Origin: Pseudomonadota bacterium | Lineage (GTDB): Bacteria; Pseudomonadota; Gammaproteobacteria; Burkholderiales; Burkholderiaceae_D | Assembly (NCBI GenBank): GCA_023416415.1 | Contig: JAEZHR010000079.1 | Coordinates: forward strand, 1 to 6,027 | DNA length: 6,027 nucleotides | Reading direction: 5' to 3' | Shown here: in pieces, positions 1 to 6,027 of the stretch | Numbering within the stretch: position 1 is the stretch's first letter | Layout: every line of letters begins with the position of its first letter | The notes under the pieces: generated by a model | Seen by the model: the letters and a program-made list of their open reading frames with translations, nothing else | Told to the model about the DNA's origin: nothing | Database searches by the model: none | Program-made: the position numbers and the translations under genes

Positions 1-528
1 CGTGTCGATGCCGTTGTGGATCACGAGATCGGCGCGCGCGCGCAGCAGACGCGCACGCCAGTAGCGCCGCTGGCTTTCGCAGACATAAACCAGTCGATCG
101 ACGGCCAGAATCCAGGGCCGGTAGAACAGCATCTGCAGCCGGTCTTCAAGCGTGCCGATCTCGGTCGTGTGAAACACTTCGACGATGCGGGGACAAGCCG
201 GCCCCTGCATGCGCGCGAGCCACGCGTACAGCAGCGAATAGGTATTGGTGCACAGAACAACGTCGATCTGTTCGCGTGCGATGTGCGCGGCCAGTCGGCG
301 CGCCGCTTGCAGGTCCACCTTGCGCGTCACCTGCGCGCAGAACACGCCGCCTTCGGCGCGCTCGGTCTGCAACTGGGGCAGCAACAGCGTCTCGTCCTTG
401 AGCCAGGAAAAGGAAAGGCGGAAGCGGCGCGTGTCGAGCGTGTTGAGCAAGGCGATGGCGTGCTTCTCGGCGCCGCCGACACCCAGCGAATTGACGACCA
501 GAAGCACATTGATGCGCGATTCCATCAT
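1..528 (-). CDS. Glycosyltransferase family 4, N-terminal part (runs off left edge)
   Basis: The 176 codons seen are open to the window edge, so the C-terminal half is missing. The start reads MMESRINVLLVVNSLGVGGA, followed by EKH. This is a beta strand and then the GGAE glycine loop (residues 18-21) of GT-B fold GT4 enzymes. Residues 166-175 (ADLVIHNGID) match the strand and linker entering the C-terminal nucleotide-sugar-binding domain. It probably transfers a sugar from a nucleotide donor to a lipid-linked exopolysaccharide intermediate at the cytoplasmic membrane face; donor and acceptor cannot be read. The upstream gene's TGA (531-529) is followed directly by two ATG codons (528 and 525). 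The SD-like AGGCGG at 539-534 lies 5 nt from the first and 8 nt from the second, so the start may be 525. The junction implies translational coupling. The GT4 family is clear; the specific role is unknown. Confidence 0.88.
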   Translation of the reverse strand, partial: MMESRINVLLVVNSLGVGGAEKHAIALLNTLDTRRFRLSFSWLKDETLLLPQLQTERAEGGVFCAQVTRKVDLQAARRLAAHIAREQIDVVLCTNTYSLLYAWLARMQGPACPRIVEVFHTTEIGTLEDRLQMLFYRPWILAVDRLVYVCESQRRYWRARLLRARADLVIHNGIDT

Positions 529-1629
529 TCAGGCCGCCTGTGCAAAGAGTTCGAGATAGGGGGCGAGAATGCGCTCTTCGCCGTGGCGACGCTGCATGTA
601 GTGCATGCAGCGTGCGCCGGTCTGCTCCAGCACGGTCGCGTCACCCAGCAGGGCGCGCACGCGGGCGACCATGTCGTCCAGCGAATTGACGGCCGCCCCC
701 AGGCCTTCGCGTTCGATCACGCCATCAGGATCGAAGAAGGCGAGCACCGGCGTGCCGTGCACCCAGGCCTGCAGATAAGCATTGGGAAAGCCCTCGCTGT
801 CCGAGGTGTTGACGAACAGTCGGGCACGCGCATAGAACTCTCCGATCTCGTGATAAGGCACGGGACCATGAAACACCAGATTGGGAATGGCTTTCGCTGT
901 GCGCGCCATTGCATCGAACAGTGCTTCGTATCCGGGCTGGGAACCGCCAACCATGTGAAAGCGGAACTCCGGCATCGCACGCGCCAGCGCCAGATAGACG
1001 TCGGGCCGCTTGAAATCACGTATGTTGTTTACCCACAGCACGTCGATGTCGCGGCGTGGCTGTGGCCGTGGCGGATCGACCAGCATGTCGGCGACATGAC
1101 TTTCCAGGCCGTAGTTGCGCTTCAGCGCACGCTGCTGCTGCGCGCTCTGCGCGAGAATGCCACTGGCGTGCCGCAGGCCGTATTCGTACAGCTTGCGATC
1201 GCGCCAGTAGCGCACCAGCAGCCTGCGCGGATCACAATCGCTGTCATGCGCCACGCGGAACACGAAGCGCCGCCCCTTGCTTCGGCAGAACATGGCAAGC
1301 AGGCCCAGATGCATGCCGGCGCAGCTGGCGTAGTAGACATCGGCATCGGCACGTGCCAGTGCCGCCCAGGCACCGGTCCAGCGCGGATGCGCGAATCGCA
1401 GCACCGGCACGCCGGCGCGCTGGCGAAAGGCCTTGTAGGTGATCACGCCGTCCCAGCACGCGCGGTCCGGCTGCCCGTAGTCATAGACCACCATGCTGAC
1501 CTCGTGCCCGCGCCGCGCCAGTGCACGCGCAAGCAAGGTGTGCTGCACCTGTTCGCCACCCACGCCGTACTTGTTGTACTCAGGCGCCAGCACCGGGAGA
1601 TTGTCGAGGCCGAGAAAGCAGATCTTCAC
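529..1629 (-). CDS. Glycosyltransferase family 4 (exopolysaccharide cluster)
   Basis: A complete 366-residue protein, normal length for GT4. The N-terminal Rossmann-like half starts MKICFLGLDNLPVLAPEYNK and has the donor-binding glycine loop GVGGEQVQ at about 22-29. The C-terminal half opens with DIDVLWVNNIRDFKRPD (194-210), including the usual basic residues after the first strand. It has MVGGS at 226-230 and the family signature NTSDSEGFPNAYLQAW at 274-289. In the E-x7-E motif the first Glu is E279, while the second position is Gln (Q287). As I recall, this Gln occurs in a recognised GT4 subgroup, so it need not mean loss of activity. The start is GTG, supported by a perfect AAGGAG at 1643-1638 with 8 nt spacing. 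It overlaps the polymerase stop codon in a GTGA (1626-1629). It likely adds one sugar of the repeat unit on the cytoplasmic side. Sugar specificity cannot be inferred. Confidence 0.92.
   Translation of the reverse strand: MKICFLGLDNLPVLAPEYNKYGVGGEQVQHTLLARALARRGHEVSMVVYDYGQPDRACWDGVITYKAFRQRAGVPVLRFAHPRWTGAWAALARADADVYYASCAGMHLGLLAMFCRSKGRRFVFRVAHDSDCDPRRLLVRYWRDRKLYEYGLRHASGILAQSAQQQRALKRNYGLESHVADMLVDPPRPQPRRDIDVLWVNNIRDFKRPDVYLALARAMPEFRFHMVGGSQPGYEALFDAMARTAKAIPNLVFHGPVPYHEIGEFYARARLFVNTSDSEGFPNAYLQAWVHGTPVLAFFDPDGVIEREGLGAAVNSLDDMVARVRALLGDATVLEQTGARCMHYMQRRHGEERILAPYLELFAQAA
534..539 (-). promoter_or_regulatory. Shine-Dalgarno-like site inside the end of the preceding gene
   Basis: AGGCGG on the minus strand is one mismatch from AGGAGG. 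It lies 5 nt before ATG 528 and 8 nt before ATG 525, inside the last codons of the upstream glycosyltransferase gene. The spacing slightly favours the second ATG. Re-initiation by ribosomes ending at the abutting TGA is equally possible. Confidence 0.4.
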
Positions 1630-3089
1630 GCGCGCATCTCCTTGCGCGCGGCCAGGCCAATCGCCATCCCGTAGGCCAGCCAGAGGTAAGTCTGGGGAAA
1701 GGTCGGAGTGAAGCGATCGTCGGTGATGCCCTGCACCAGCAGCAGCAGAATGCAGGCGCTCGCGCCCTGGAAAAAGCCCTTGAACAGCGGCTCATCCAGT
1801 TGCCTGCGCAGCCGGGCAAACAGTCCTTGCATGCGCCAGAAGAACCATGCGATCACGGCCGCACCGATGAGACCGAGATCCTGCAGCGTGGCGAGATAGG
1901 CATTGTGCGGGTGCCCGACCTTCAGCGTGGCGCCGCTGCGCACGGCTTCCGCCCACAGCATGCCGTTCAGACCGCTGCCGAACAGTGCGTTCTGCATCAG
2001 TTCGGGCAGCAGGGGCAGCCAGATGCGGTCCACGCGGCCGGCGGTGATCATGTCGATGTTGCCGCTGGCCAGGCCGGTGGCTGCACGCTGGATCACGGCA
2101 TCGGGCACCAGCAACAGACAGAAGGGCAACAACAGCAGGCCACCTGCCAGGATCTTGAAGCGCCGCTGGGTGATGAGGAACCATGTCGCCAGCACCAGCG
2201 TGGCAAGGAAGGCTCCGCGCGAGAAGGTCAGCATCACCGCGACCAGCAGTACGCAGCACGCGACGAACAGGCTCCAGCGCACGATGCCCCTGGCGCCGAG
2301 GAGGGTGAAGACGGCGAGCGCAAGCGCCATGTTGAACATCAGGCCCAGCTCGTTGGCATGCATGCCGGTGACGGACAAGGTGCCGCGCGCATCGGCACTG
2401 GCGAGGTCGCCAAGCGATGCGCCGGTGACGGCAATGTATCCGATCACGAATAGCGGCAGCGCCAGCGCGGACAGGAAGAAGGGCAGCAACACGCGACCCG
2501 GCTTGCGCGCATTGCACACCAGTACCGCGAGCAGCCAGGCTGCGGCGAGTATCAGCAACGGCTTCATGTAGAGGTCACGCAGATAGCCACCGGCTGAATC
2601 GAAATTGATGACTTGCAGCAGATTGAAAAAGGGCGGGATCAGGTCGACTTGCGTACTGCCATGCAGGGCAGCTGCCGTCAGCAGGGCGACGTAGACCAGC
2701 AGCGGACGAGGCAGCGGCGGCACCGCCATGCGCTGACGCTGAAACAGCCACATGAACGACACCGAGATCCCGGCCATGGCCAGCGTGGCATTCAGCGGAT
2801 TGAGGCCGGTGATGCCGAACAGCGCGCGCGGCATCAGCGTCGAGGCCGACAGTGGCAGGAGTGTCATGACGATCACGATGCCGGCGCGATAGTCGCTGAT
2901 GGCAAAGCACATGAAGGCAGCGATCGCAAAGAACAGAAAGGCGACCAGACCACCGAACATGGCGCTGATTGCGCCGGCCAGCACAGCCAGCAGGATGGCA
3001 CCGCCCAGCAACGCGGTCGGCGTTTCCTCCCCTCTGCTCAGCCTGCCCGGACCGGAAAGCGAAGCATGACTGACCTGCGGGCTTTGCAA
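1626..3089 (-). CDS. Wzy / O-antigen ligase family membrane protein (exopolysaccharide polymerase candidate)
   Basis: A polytopic inner-membrane protein of 487 residues from the chosen start, with about ten or more hydrophobic segments. These include roughly 26-64, 70-86, 128-141, 175-191, 200-222, 246-264, 272-288, 293-306, 313-328, 405-418 and 442-452. Family signatures of the Wzy_C/WaaL group are visible: TGMHANELG (241-249), LTFSRGAFL (287-295) with Arg291, ITAGRVDRIW (348-357) and GHPHNAYL (392-399). A large loop between about 330 and 400 would be the periplasmic active loop. Next to EpsF/EpsG homologues, a repeat-unit polymerase (Wzy) is likelier than a ligase (WaaL), but sequence alone does not separate them. 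The open frame continues upstream to 3272, but that part overlaps epsG antiparallel in reading frame only and is unlike a membrane protein start. I chose TTG at 3089 because GGGAGAA lies just before it. It starts 22 nt after the EpsG stop. Confidence 0.88.
   Translation of the reverse strand: MQSPQVSHASLSGPGRLSRGEETPTALLGGAILLAVLAGAISAMFGGLVAFLFFAIAAFMCFAISDYRAGIVIVMTLLPLSASTLMPRALFGITGLNPLNATLAMAGISVSFMWLFQRQRMAVPPLPRPLLVYVALLTAAALHGSTQVDLIPPFFNLLQVINFDSAGGYLRDLYMKPLLILAAAWLLAVLVCNARKPGRVLLPFFLSALALPLFVIGYIAVTGASLGDLASADARGTLSVTGMHANELGLMFNMALALAVFTLLGARGIVRWSLFVACCVLLVAVMLTFSRGAFLATLVLATWFLITQRRFKILAGGLLLLPFCLLLVPDAVIQRAATGLASGNIDMITAGRVDRIWLPLLPELMQNALFGSGLNGMLWAEAVRSGATLKVGHPHNAYLATLQDLGLIGAAVIAWFFWRMQGLFARLRRQLDEPLFKGFFQGASACILLLLVQGITDDRFTPTFPQTYLWLAYGMAIGLAARKEMRA
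1638..1643 (-). promoter_or_regulatory. Shine-Dalgarno site fixing a GTG start
   Basis: AAGGAG on the minus strand lies 8 nt before the GTG at 1629-1627, within the final codons of the polymerase gene. It is the strongest ribosome-binding site in the operon and decides the GTG start of the downstream glycosyltransferase. Confidence 0.7.
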
Positions 3090-3093
3090 GGCG

Positions 3094-3100
3094 TTCTCCC
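3094..3100 (-). promoter_or_regulatory. Shine-Dalgarno site supporting the TTG start
   Basis: GGGAGAA on the minus strand places its GGAG core 6 nt before the TTG at 3089-3087, in the short gap after the EpsG stop codon. No ATG or GTG in the polymerase frame lies between this site and the first membrane segment, so the site decides the start. Confidence 0.6.
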
Positions 3101-3111
3101 TGGATGCGGTT

Positions 3112-3975
3112 TCAGAATTCGACCAGCACCGACCCCACGACCTCCACGCCGGCTCGGGCAAGCTGGCGCGTGGTGCTGCGGATGGCGCCGACCCGCGCGC
3201 GGTCCTTGCAGCACACCAGCAGCGTGCCGCCGACGTGTGTGCTGACGGCGAGTGCATCCGCGCCGGTGGCAAACGCCGGCGTGTCGACCAGGATCACGTC
3301 AAAGCGTCCGGAAAGGCTCTCCTGCACTTCCGCGAATGCAGGGCGCGATAGCAGCTCGAGCGGATTCGGCGGAATCGTGCCGGCCGGCAGCACCGAGAGA
3401 TGCGGGAAGGCATCGACCTTCGCGAAAGTCTCGATGCCCGCGCGCCCTGCCAGGATGTCGGACAGGCCCTGGCGGCGCCCGAGGTTGAAGATGCTGTGCT
3501 GGCGCGGGCGGCGCAGGTTGGCATCGACCAGCAACGTGCGCTTGCCGAGCTGTGCGCAGGTGACGGCCAGATTGGCCGCAAAGAAGCTGGCGCCTTCACC
3601 CCGTCCAGCGCTGGCCACCACCAGCGCGGGTCGGCGCGGAAACCAGGCTTGCATCAGATAGGTGCGCATCGCCCGCAGCATTTCGCACTGCGGACTGAAC
3701 GGGTCGTAGGCGGCCACAAGTTCGCGCGGATAGCGGCTGTCGCCAGGCTGCAGGTAGTGATAGCCGAACTGGTGCGCCAGCGCATGCTGCACGTCGCCCT
3801 CGCTGATAAGACCCAGCTTGCACGCGGTTTCACCGAAGCTGGTACCGCTGCGCTTCTGTGCGCGCAGCACGCGCTCGATATCTTCCTCGCGCAGCTTGCC
3901 CTGCTCGTACAGGATGGTGCCCATGCGGGACTGGACATCGGGCTTGATGGGCAATGTGGCGACTTGATGACTCAT
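3112..3975 (-). CDS. epsG: EpsG-like chain-length determinant ATPase / BY-kinase-like protein with altered Walker motifs
   Basis: A 287-residue cytoplasmic protein. Residues about 17-75 (RMGTILYEQGKLREEDIERV and on to FGYHYL) resemble the N-terminal domain of GspE/PilB ATPases, which also opens EpsG proteins. LVAAYDPFSPQCEMLRAMRT (87-106) leads into a MinD/BY-kinase P-loop domain. Visible motifs are Walker A region SAGRGEGAS (122-130), Walker A' LLVDANLR (148-155) and Walker B VILVDTPA (227-234). The Walker A lysine position is Ala129 (codon GCC), and the second Asp of Walker A' is Asn153. There is no C-terminal tyrosine cluster; the protein ends VVGSVLVEF. From memory, EpsG relatives often have Arg at the lysine position, so classical kinase activity is doubtful. 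It should partner EpsF in controlling chain length or export. The ATG is preceded by GGAG at 3985-3982 with 6 nt spacing, 23 nt after the EpsF stop. Confidence 0.9.
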   Translation of the reverse strand: MSHQVATLPIKPDVQSRMGTILYEQGKLREEDIERVLRAQKRSGTSFGETACKLGLISEGDVQHALAHQFGYHYLQPGDSRYPRELVAAYDPFSPQCEMLRAMRTYLMQAWFPRRPALVVASAGRGEGASFFAANLAVTCAQLGKRTLLVDANLRRPRQHSIFNLGRRQGLSDILAGRAGIETFAKVDAFPHLSVLPAGTIPPNPLELLSRPAFAEVQESLSGRFDVILVDTPAFATGADALAVSTHVGGTLLVCCKDRARVGAIRSTTRQLARAGVEVVGSVLVEF

Positions 3976-3998
3976 TACGCGCTCCGTTTCGATTCGGT

Positions 3999-5405
3999 TC
4001 AGCCTGGGGAATGGGAATGCGGCAGCAGCATGGCGGGTGGGCCGAGCCGGCGCCGTCCTGCGGCGCGCCAGTTGACCATCTCGAACACCGGGGCTTCGAT
4101 CAGGTCGACCAGGTCCTGCGGCGAACGTACGCGGCGATCGCGCAGTTCGGCCAGCATGGCCATGCCAATGCCAAGCAGCAGTCCGAGCACCGCTGCCAGC
4201 GCCGTGTTCAGCGTCAGCTTCGGTGAAGCCGGGCGGACCGGCACCAGTGCGGTGGTCAGTACTGAAATGTCGGTCAGGTTGGCCTGGCCTTCAAAGTTGG
4301 CCTTCATGAAACGCTCGGCCGCGGTCTCGTAGGAACGGCGCGCGCTATCCATCTCGTTGATCAGCACCATCAGCTGTGCGCGCTTCTTGTTGACCTCCAG
4401 CACGCGCGCCTTCTGCACCTCGACCGCCTCGCGCAGCTGTGCCTCGCGCCGCTCCAGAATGCGCGCATTGTTGGCCAGCGCCGCGGAGCTCGAACGGATC
4501 GCCGCGTTCAGGTCCGCGCGCAGCTTCTCGACTTCGGCCCTGGCCGCCAGATAGCGCGGATGGTATTCGGTAAGCGTCTGGGACAGGCCCGCGAATTCGG
4601 TCTCCGCCGTCGCAAGCTGCATGCGCAGGTTCTGCACCAGCGGGCTGGAGATCACGTCGGGCGACTCCATTGCGCTCGCGCCGCCCGAACCGGTACGGCG
4701 CGAAGCCGCCTCCAGCGTCTGCGCCTGCGCCAGCGCGAGCTGGTTCGACAGCTCGTTCAGGCGCGTGGTCTCGAGATCGGTGGCCTGATCCACGCTGACG
4801 ATGCCGTTGTCCTGCTGGAAAGACGATACGCGCTGCTGCGCTTCCTCGAATTTCACACGCAGGGATTTGATCTGGTCATTGAAATAAAGCGCAGCCTTCT
4901 TCGAAGGATCCACCTTCAGATGCACGCTGACTTCCTGATAGGCGTCGCTGAAGGCATTCGCAATGGCAGCGGCGGCTTGCGGATCGCGCGCGGAATAGCT
5001 GATGTCGAGCACATTGCTCTGGCTCGATGGCTTCACGTCCAGCTTTTCGAGCAGCATGCGCGCGGTCCATTCACGGATGTCGCCACCGTCGTTGAGCTTC
5101 TCGAAACGCTCGCGTATGGCCGGATCGTCGGCCAGCCCGAGCGCGTCGACCACGCGCAGCGCGACGTTCATGTTCTCGATGATGTCGACCTGGGTCGCCA
5201 TGAAGCCCGGCATCAGCTGCGACGGATAGGACAGTCCGGAAACCGGGTCGCTGCCGTTGTAGTTCACCACCAGGCTGGTGGTGGCCTTGTAGGTCTTCGG
5301 CATGAGGAGACTGACAACCACGGCCGTCAGTGCGCTGAGCATGACAACCAGAACGATCAGGCCGCGTCGGGCATGCAGGATGCCCAGAAATTGTGTGGGA
5401 TTCAT
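3999..5405 (-). CDS. epsF: EpsF-like chain length determinant (Wzz/polysaccharide co-polymerase)
   Basis: A 468-residue inner-membrane polysaccharide co-polymerase. It opens MNPTQFLGILHARRGLIVLV with the first membrane segment at about 15-34, as in Wzz proteins. A Wzz-like domain follows (KTYKATTSLVVNYN at 37-50, with DISYSARDPQAAAAIANAF at 134-152). Residues about 170-370 are long, charged heptad-rich helices, likely coiled coil, with the YHPRY element at 281-285. The second membrane segment (about 400-420) follows the proline-rich VPVRPASPKL (388-397) typical before TM2 of this family. A basic cytoplasmic tail of about 48 residues ends HSHSPG and could contact EpsG. The protein sets polymer length with the Wzy-like polymerase. 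It is the first gene of the operon in view. The ATG has AAGAG at 5417-5413 with 7 nt spacing. Family certain; the exact EpsF name rests on resemblance. Confidence 0.92.
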   Translation of the reverse strand: MNPTQFLGILHARRGLIVLVVMLSALTAVVVSLLMPKTYKATTSLVVNYNGSDPVSGLSYPSQLMPGFMATQVDIIENMNVALRVVDALGLADDPAIRERFEKLNDGGDIREWTARMLLEKLDVKPSSQSNVLDISYSARDPQAAAAIANAFSDAYQEVSVHLKVDPSKKAALYFNDQIKSLRVKFEEAQQRVSSFQQDNGIVSVDQATDLETTRLNELSNQLALAQAQTLEAASRRTGSGGASAMESPDVISSPLVQNLRMQLATAETEFAGLSQTLTEYHPRYLAARAEVEKLRADLNAAIRSSSAALANNARILERREAQLREAVEVQKARVLEVNKKRAQLMVLINEMDSARRSYETAAERFMKANFEGQANLTDISVLTTALVPVRPASPKLTLNTALAAVLGLLLGIGMAMLAELRDRRVRSPQDLVDLIEAPVFEMVNWRAAGRRRLGPPAMLLPHSHSPG

Positions 5406-5510
5406 GGACGTACTCTTGTAAGGACTGCCTGAAACTCACGACGCCCGGTGTTCCCGCCGGTAACGCCGTGGCCGCGCCAAGTCCACACAGTATCCAAGCA
5501 GGTCTGCTGC

Positions 5511-5530
5511 GCATTGAGCGTGCTCAACGC
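5511..5530. promoter_or_regulatory. 20-bp dyad, possible operator upstream of epsF
   Basis: The plus strand reads GCATTGAGCGTGCTCAACGC. TTGAGC (5514-5519) and GCTCAA (5522-5527) are perfect inverted arms around GT. The next outward pair (5513/5528) mismatches, and the two outermost pairs (5511/5530, 5512/5529) match, so 8 of 9 pairs are symmetric. It lies about 105-125 nt before the epsF ATG. The size and symmetry fit a dimeric regulator site. It lacks a T-run and lies upstream of genes on both sides, so a terminator is unlikely. The binding protein is unknown. Confidence 0.4.
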
Positions 5531-5657
5531 CGAATTTCCGCCCGTCTGATCCCCCTCCTGCCTGCGCGAAATGGTCTTCGCGCATGGTCGCGCTCTGTCG
5601 TGAACGCGTCTTCAATGTCTTGTCATTTTGATGATGCGGCGCAACATTTACTGACAA

Positions 5658-5685
5658 TTGGAAATATGCTCACCGGAACTATTTT
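5658..5685 (+). promoter_or_regulatory. Candidate sigma-70-type promoter for the lipoprotein gene
   Basis: TTGGAA (5658-5663, 4 of 6 to TTGACA) is followed after 16 nt by TATTTT (5680-5685, 4 of 6 to TATAAT), within the AT-rich patch. It would give a leader of about 70 nt before the lipoprotein ATG. Match quality is modest, and chance hits are common in AT-rich sequence. Confidence 0.28.
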
Positions 5686-5763
5686 TGCCGGGCAAGTCTC
5701 TGACCGCGGACTTGCTGGCGGAAAACGCCGGCCAGATTCGAATATGTCTGGAGAGCAAAACCC

Positions 5764-6027
5764 ATGTTGCAGCAATTTCGCACCCCAAGCCGCCGTTCCT
5801 ATTTGCTATCGATTCCCACCGCCTGCGCAGCCGTCGTGCTGATCACCGCCTGCGGCGGCGGTGGCGGAGGAAGCGATGCAGCCGCCACGACGCCACAACA
5901 AGCTGTCAACACCGAAGTCGTGAGCGATTCGAACAACGCCGAAGAAAATTTCGACCTCACCACCGAAGAGGGTCGCAAGAAGTGGATGGCGCGCTACAAC
6001 CGTACCGACTGGTGGAATGCGCTGCCT
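5764..6027 (+). CDS. Putative lipoprotein of unknown function, N-terminal part (runs off right edge)
   Basis: The 88 codons seen are open to the window edge. The protein has a lipoprotein signal peptide: a basic n-region (residues 1-13, with R6, R10, R11), a hydrophobic core (about 14-29) and a lipobox ITAC with Cys30 as the acylated residue. Cys30 is followed by six glycines and a Ser, a common flexible linker in betaproteobacterial lipoproteins. No Asp stands at +2, so outer-membrane sorting is expected. After a polar, Ala/Thr/Asn-rich linker (about 38-60) the mature domain begins NFDLTTEEGRKKWMARYNRT (residues 62-81), then DWWNALP. The aromatic, charged character suggests a folded domain starting at the edge, but I do not recognise the family. 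The ATG is preceded by GGAG at 5750-5753 with a rather long 10-nt spacing. It is transcribed divergently from the exopolysaccharide operon; a link to that operon is only positional. Confidence 0.78.
   Translation, partial: MLQQFRTPSRRSYLLSIPTACAAVVLITACGGGGGGSDAAATTPQQAVNTEVVSDSNNAEENFDLTTEEGRKKWMARYNRTDWWNALP

Larger units (their letters stand above)
5406..5763. other. Divergent intergenic regulatory region (358 nt)
   Basis: No convincing gene lies here. The region separates the two divergent starts (epsF on minus, lipoprotein on plus) and must hold the promoters for both. About 5608-5690 is clearly richer in A and T than the coding sequence on either side. A dyad sits at 5511-5530 and a candidate plus-strand promoter at 5658-5685. 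A 73-codon minus-strand frame (5436-5657) would have to start at TTG, has no SD and no recognisable motif. The minus-strand leader to epsF could be long if transcription starts in the AT-rich patch. Confidence 0.75.

Noticed and set aside
32..43. Alternating GC run of 12 nt
   Set aside because: Short and fully explained by Arg/Ala codons (RAR repeats) of the glycosyltransferase on the minus strand.
16..1674. Plus-strand open frame of 552 codons opposite the two glycosyltransferase genes
   Set aside because: Its product is rich in His, Gln, Arg and Ala with no recognisable domain, and it lies antisense to two genes with clear GT4 motifs. Long antisense frames are expected in GC-rich DNA.
1521..2453. 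Plus-strand open frame of 310 codons opposite the polymerase gene
   Set aside because: It is very rich in Gln, Glu and His, with no motif, and is antisense to conserved membrane-protein signatures. It is a shadow of codon bias.
3400..4332. Plus-strand open frame of 310 codons across the epsG/epsF junction
   Set aside because: It crosses two well-supported minus-strand genes and the gap between them, and has no domain resemblance.
4560..5432. Plus-strand open frame of 290 codons opposite epsF
   Set aside because: It is antisense to the Wzz domain and first membrane segment of EpsF, with shadow-like composition and no motif.
5621..5656. TGTCA...TGACA inverted pair in the AT-rich patch
   Set aside because: Arms of only 5 bp separated by 26 nt; expected by chance.
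5692..5705. Sigma-54-like GG-N10-GC element on the minus strand (TTGC at 5695-5692, GG at 5705-5704)
   Set aside because: The invariant GG and GC with correct spacing are there, but the CAC of the -24 box is not matched, and it lies nearly 290 nt from the epsF start. Too weak to call without start-site data.
5393..5842. Plus-strand open frame of 149 codons through the intergenic region into the lipoprotein gene
   Set aside because: It overlaps the lipoprotein start in another frame, and the lipobox-bearing frame is far more convincing.

Overview
The window is GC-rich (roughly 60-65 % by eye). It carries a five-gene block on the minus strand that looks like part of an exopolysaccharide biosynthesis operon of the EpsF/EpsG type, named after the methanolan cluster of Methylobacillus. 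The protein families, the high GC content and the Gly-rich lipoprotein start point to a betaproteobacterium, probably in or near the Burkholderiales. This placement is inferred from general resemblance only.

Layout, read in the direction of minus-strand transcription (right to left). An intergenic region at 5406-5763 separates the operon from a divergent plus-strand lipoprotein gene that runs off the right edge. The operon order is epsF-like Wzz/polysaccharide co-polymerase (3999-5405), epsG-like partner ATPase/tyrosine-kinase-like protein (3112-3975), Wzy/O-antigen-ligase-family polymerase (1626-3089), GT4 glycosyltransferase (529-1629), and a second GT4 glycosyltransferase that runs off the left edge (1-528). 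The first three genes are separated by gaps of 23 and 22 nt. The last two junctions are a 4-nt GTGA overlap and a directly abutting TGA/ATG. The tight spacing argues for one transcript with translational coupling.

How the genes work together (family knowledge plus inference). The two glycosyltransferases would add sugars to a lipid-linked repeat unit on the cytoplasmic side. The polytopic polymerase would join flipped repeat units in the periplasm. EpsF and EpsG would set chain length and couple polymerisation to export. No flippase, initiating transferase or outer-membrane export protein is in view, so the rest of the pathway must lie beyond the left edge or elsewhere.

Most notable details: the EpsG-like protein has Ala where the Walker A lysine should be and Asn at the second Asp of Walker A'; the polymerase probably starts at a TTG codon, well inside the longest open frame; and the divergent intergenic region contains an AT-rich patch and a 20-bp dyad. 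I see no mobile element, CRISPR array, tRNA or rRNA. The window is mostly a recognisable polysaccharide operon, not an evidently new system.
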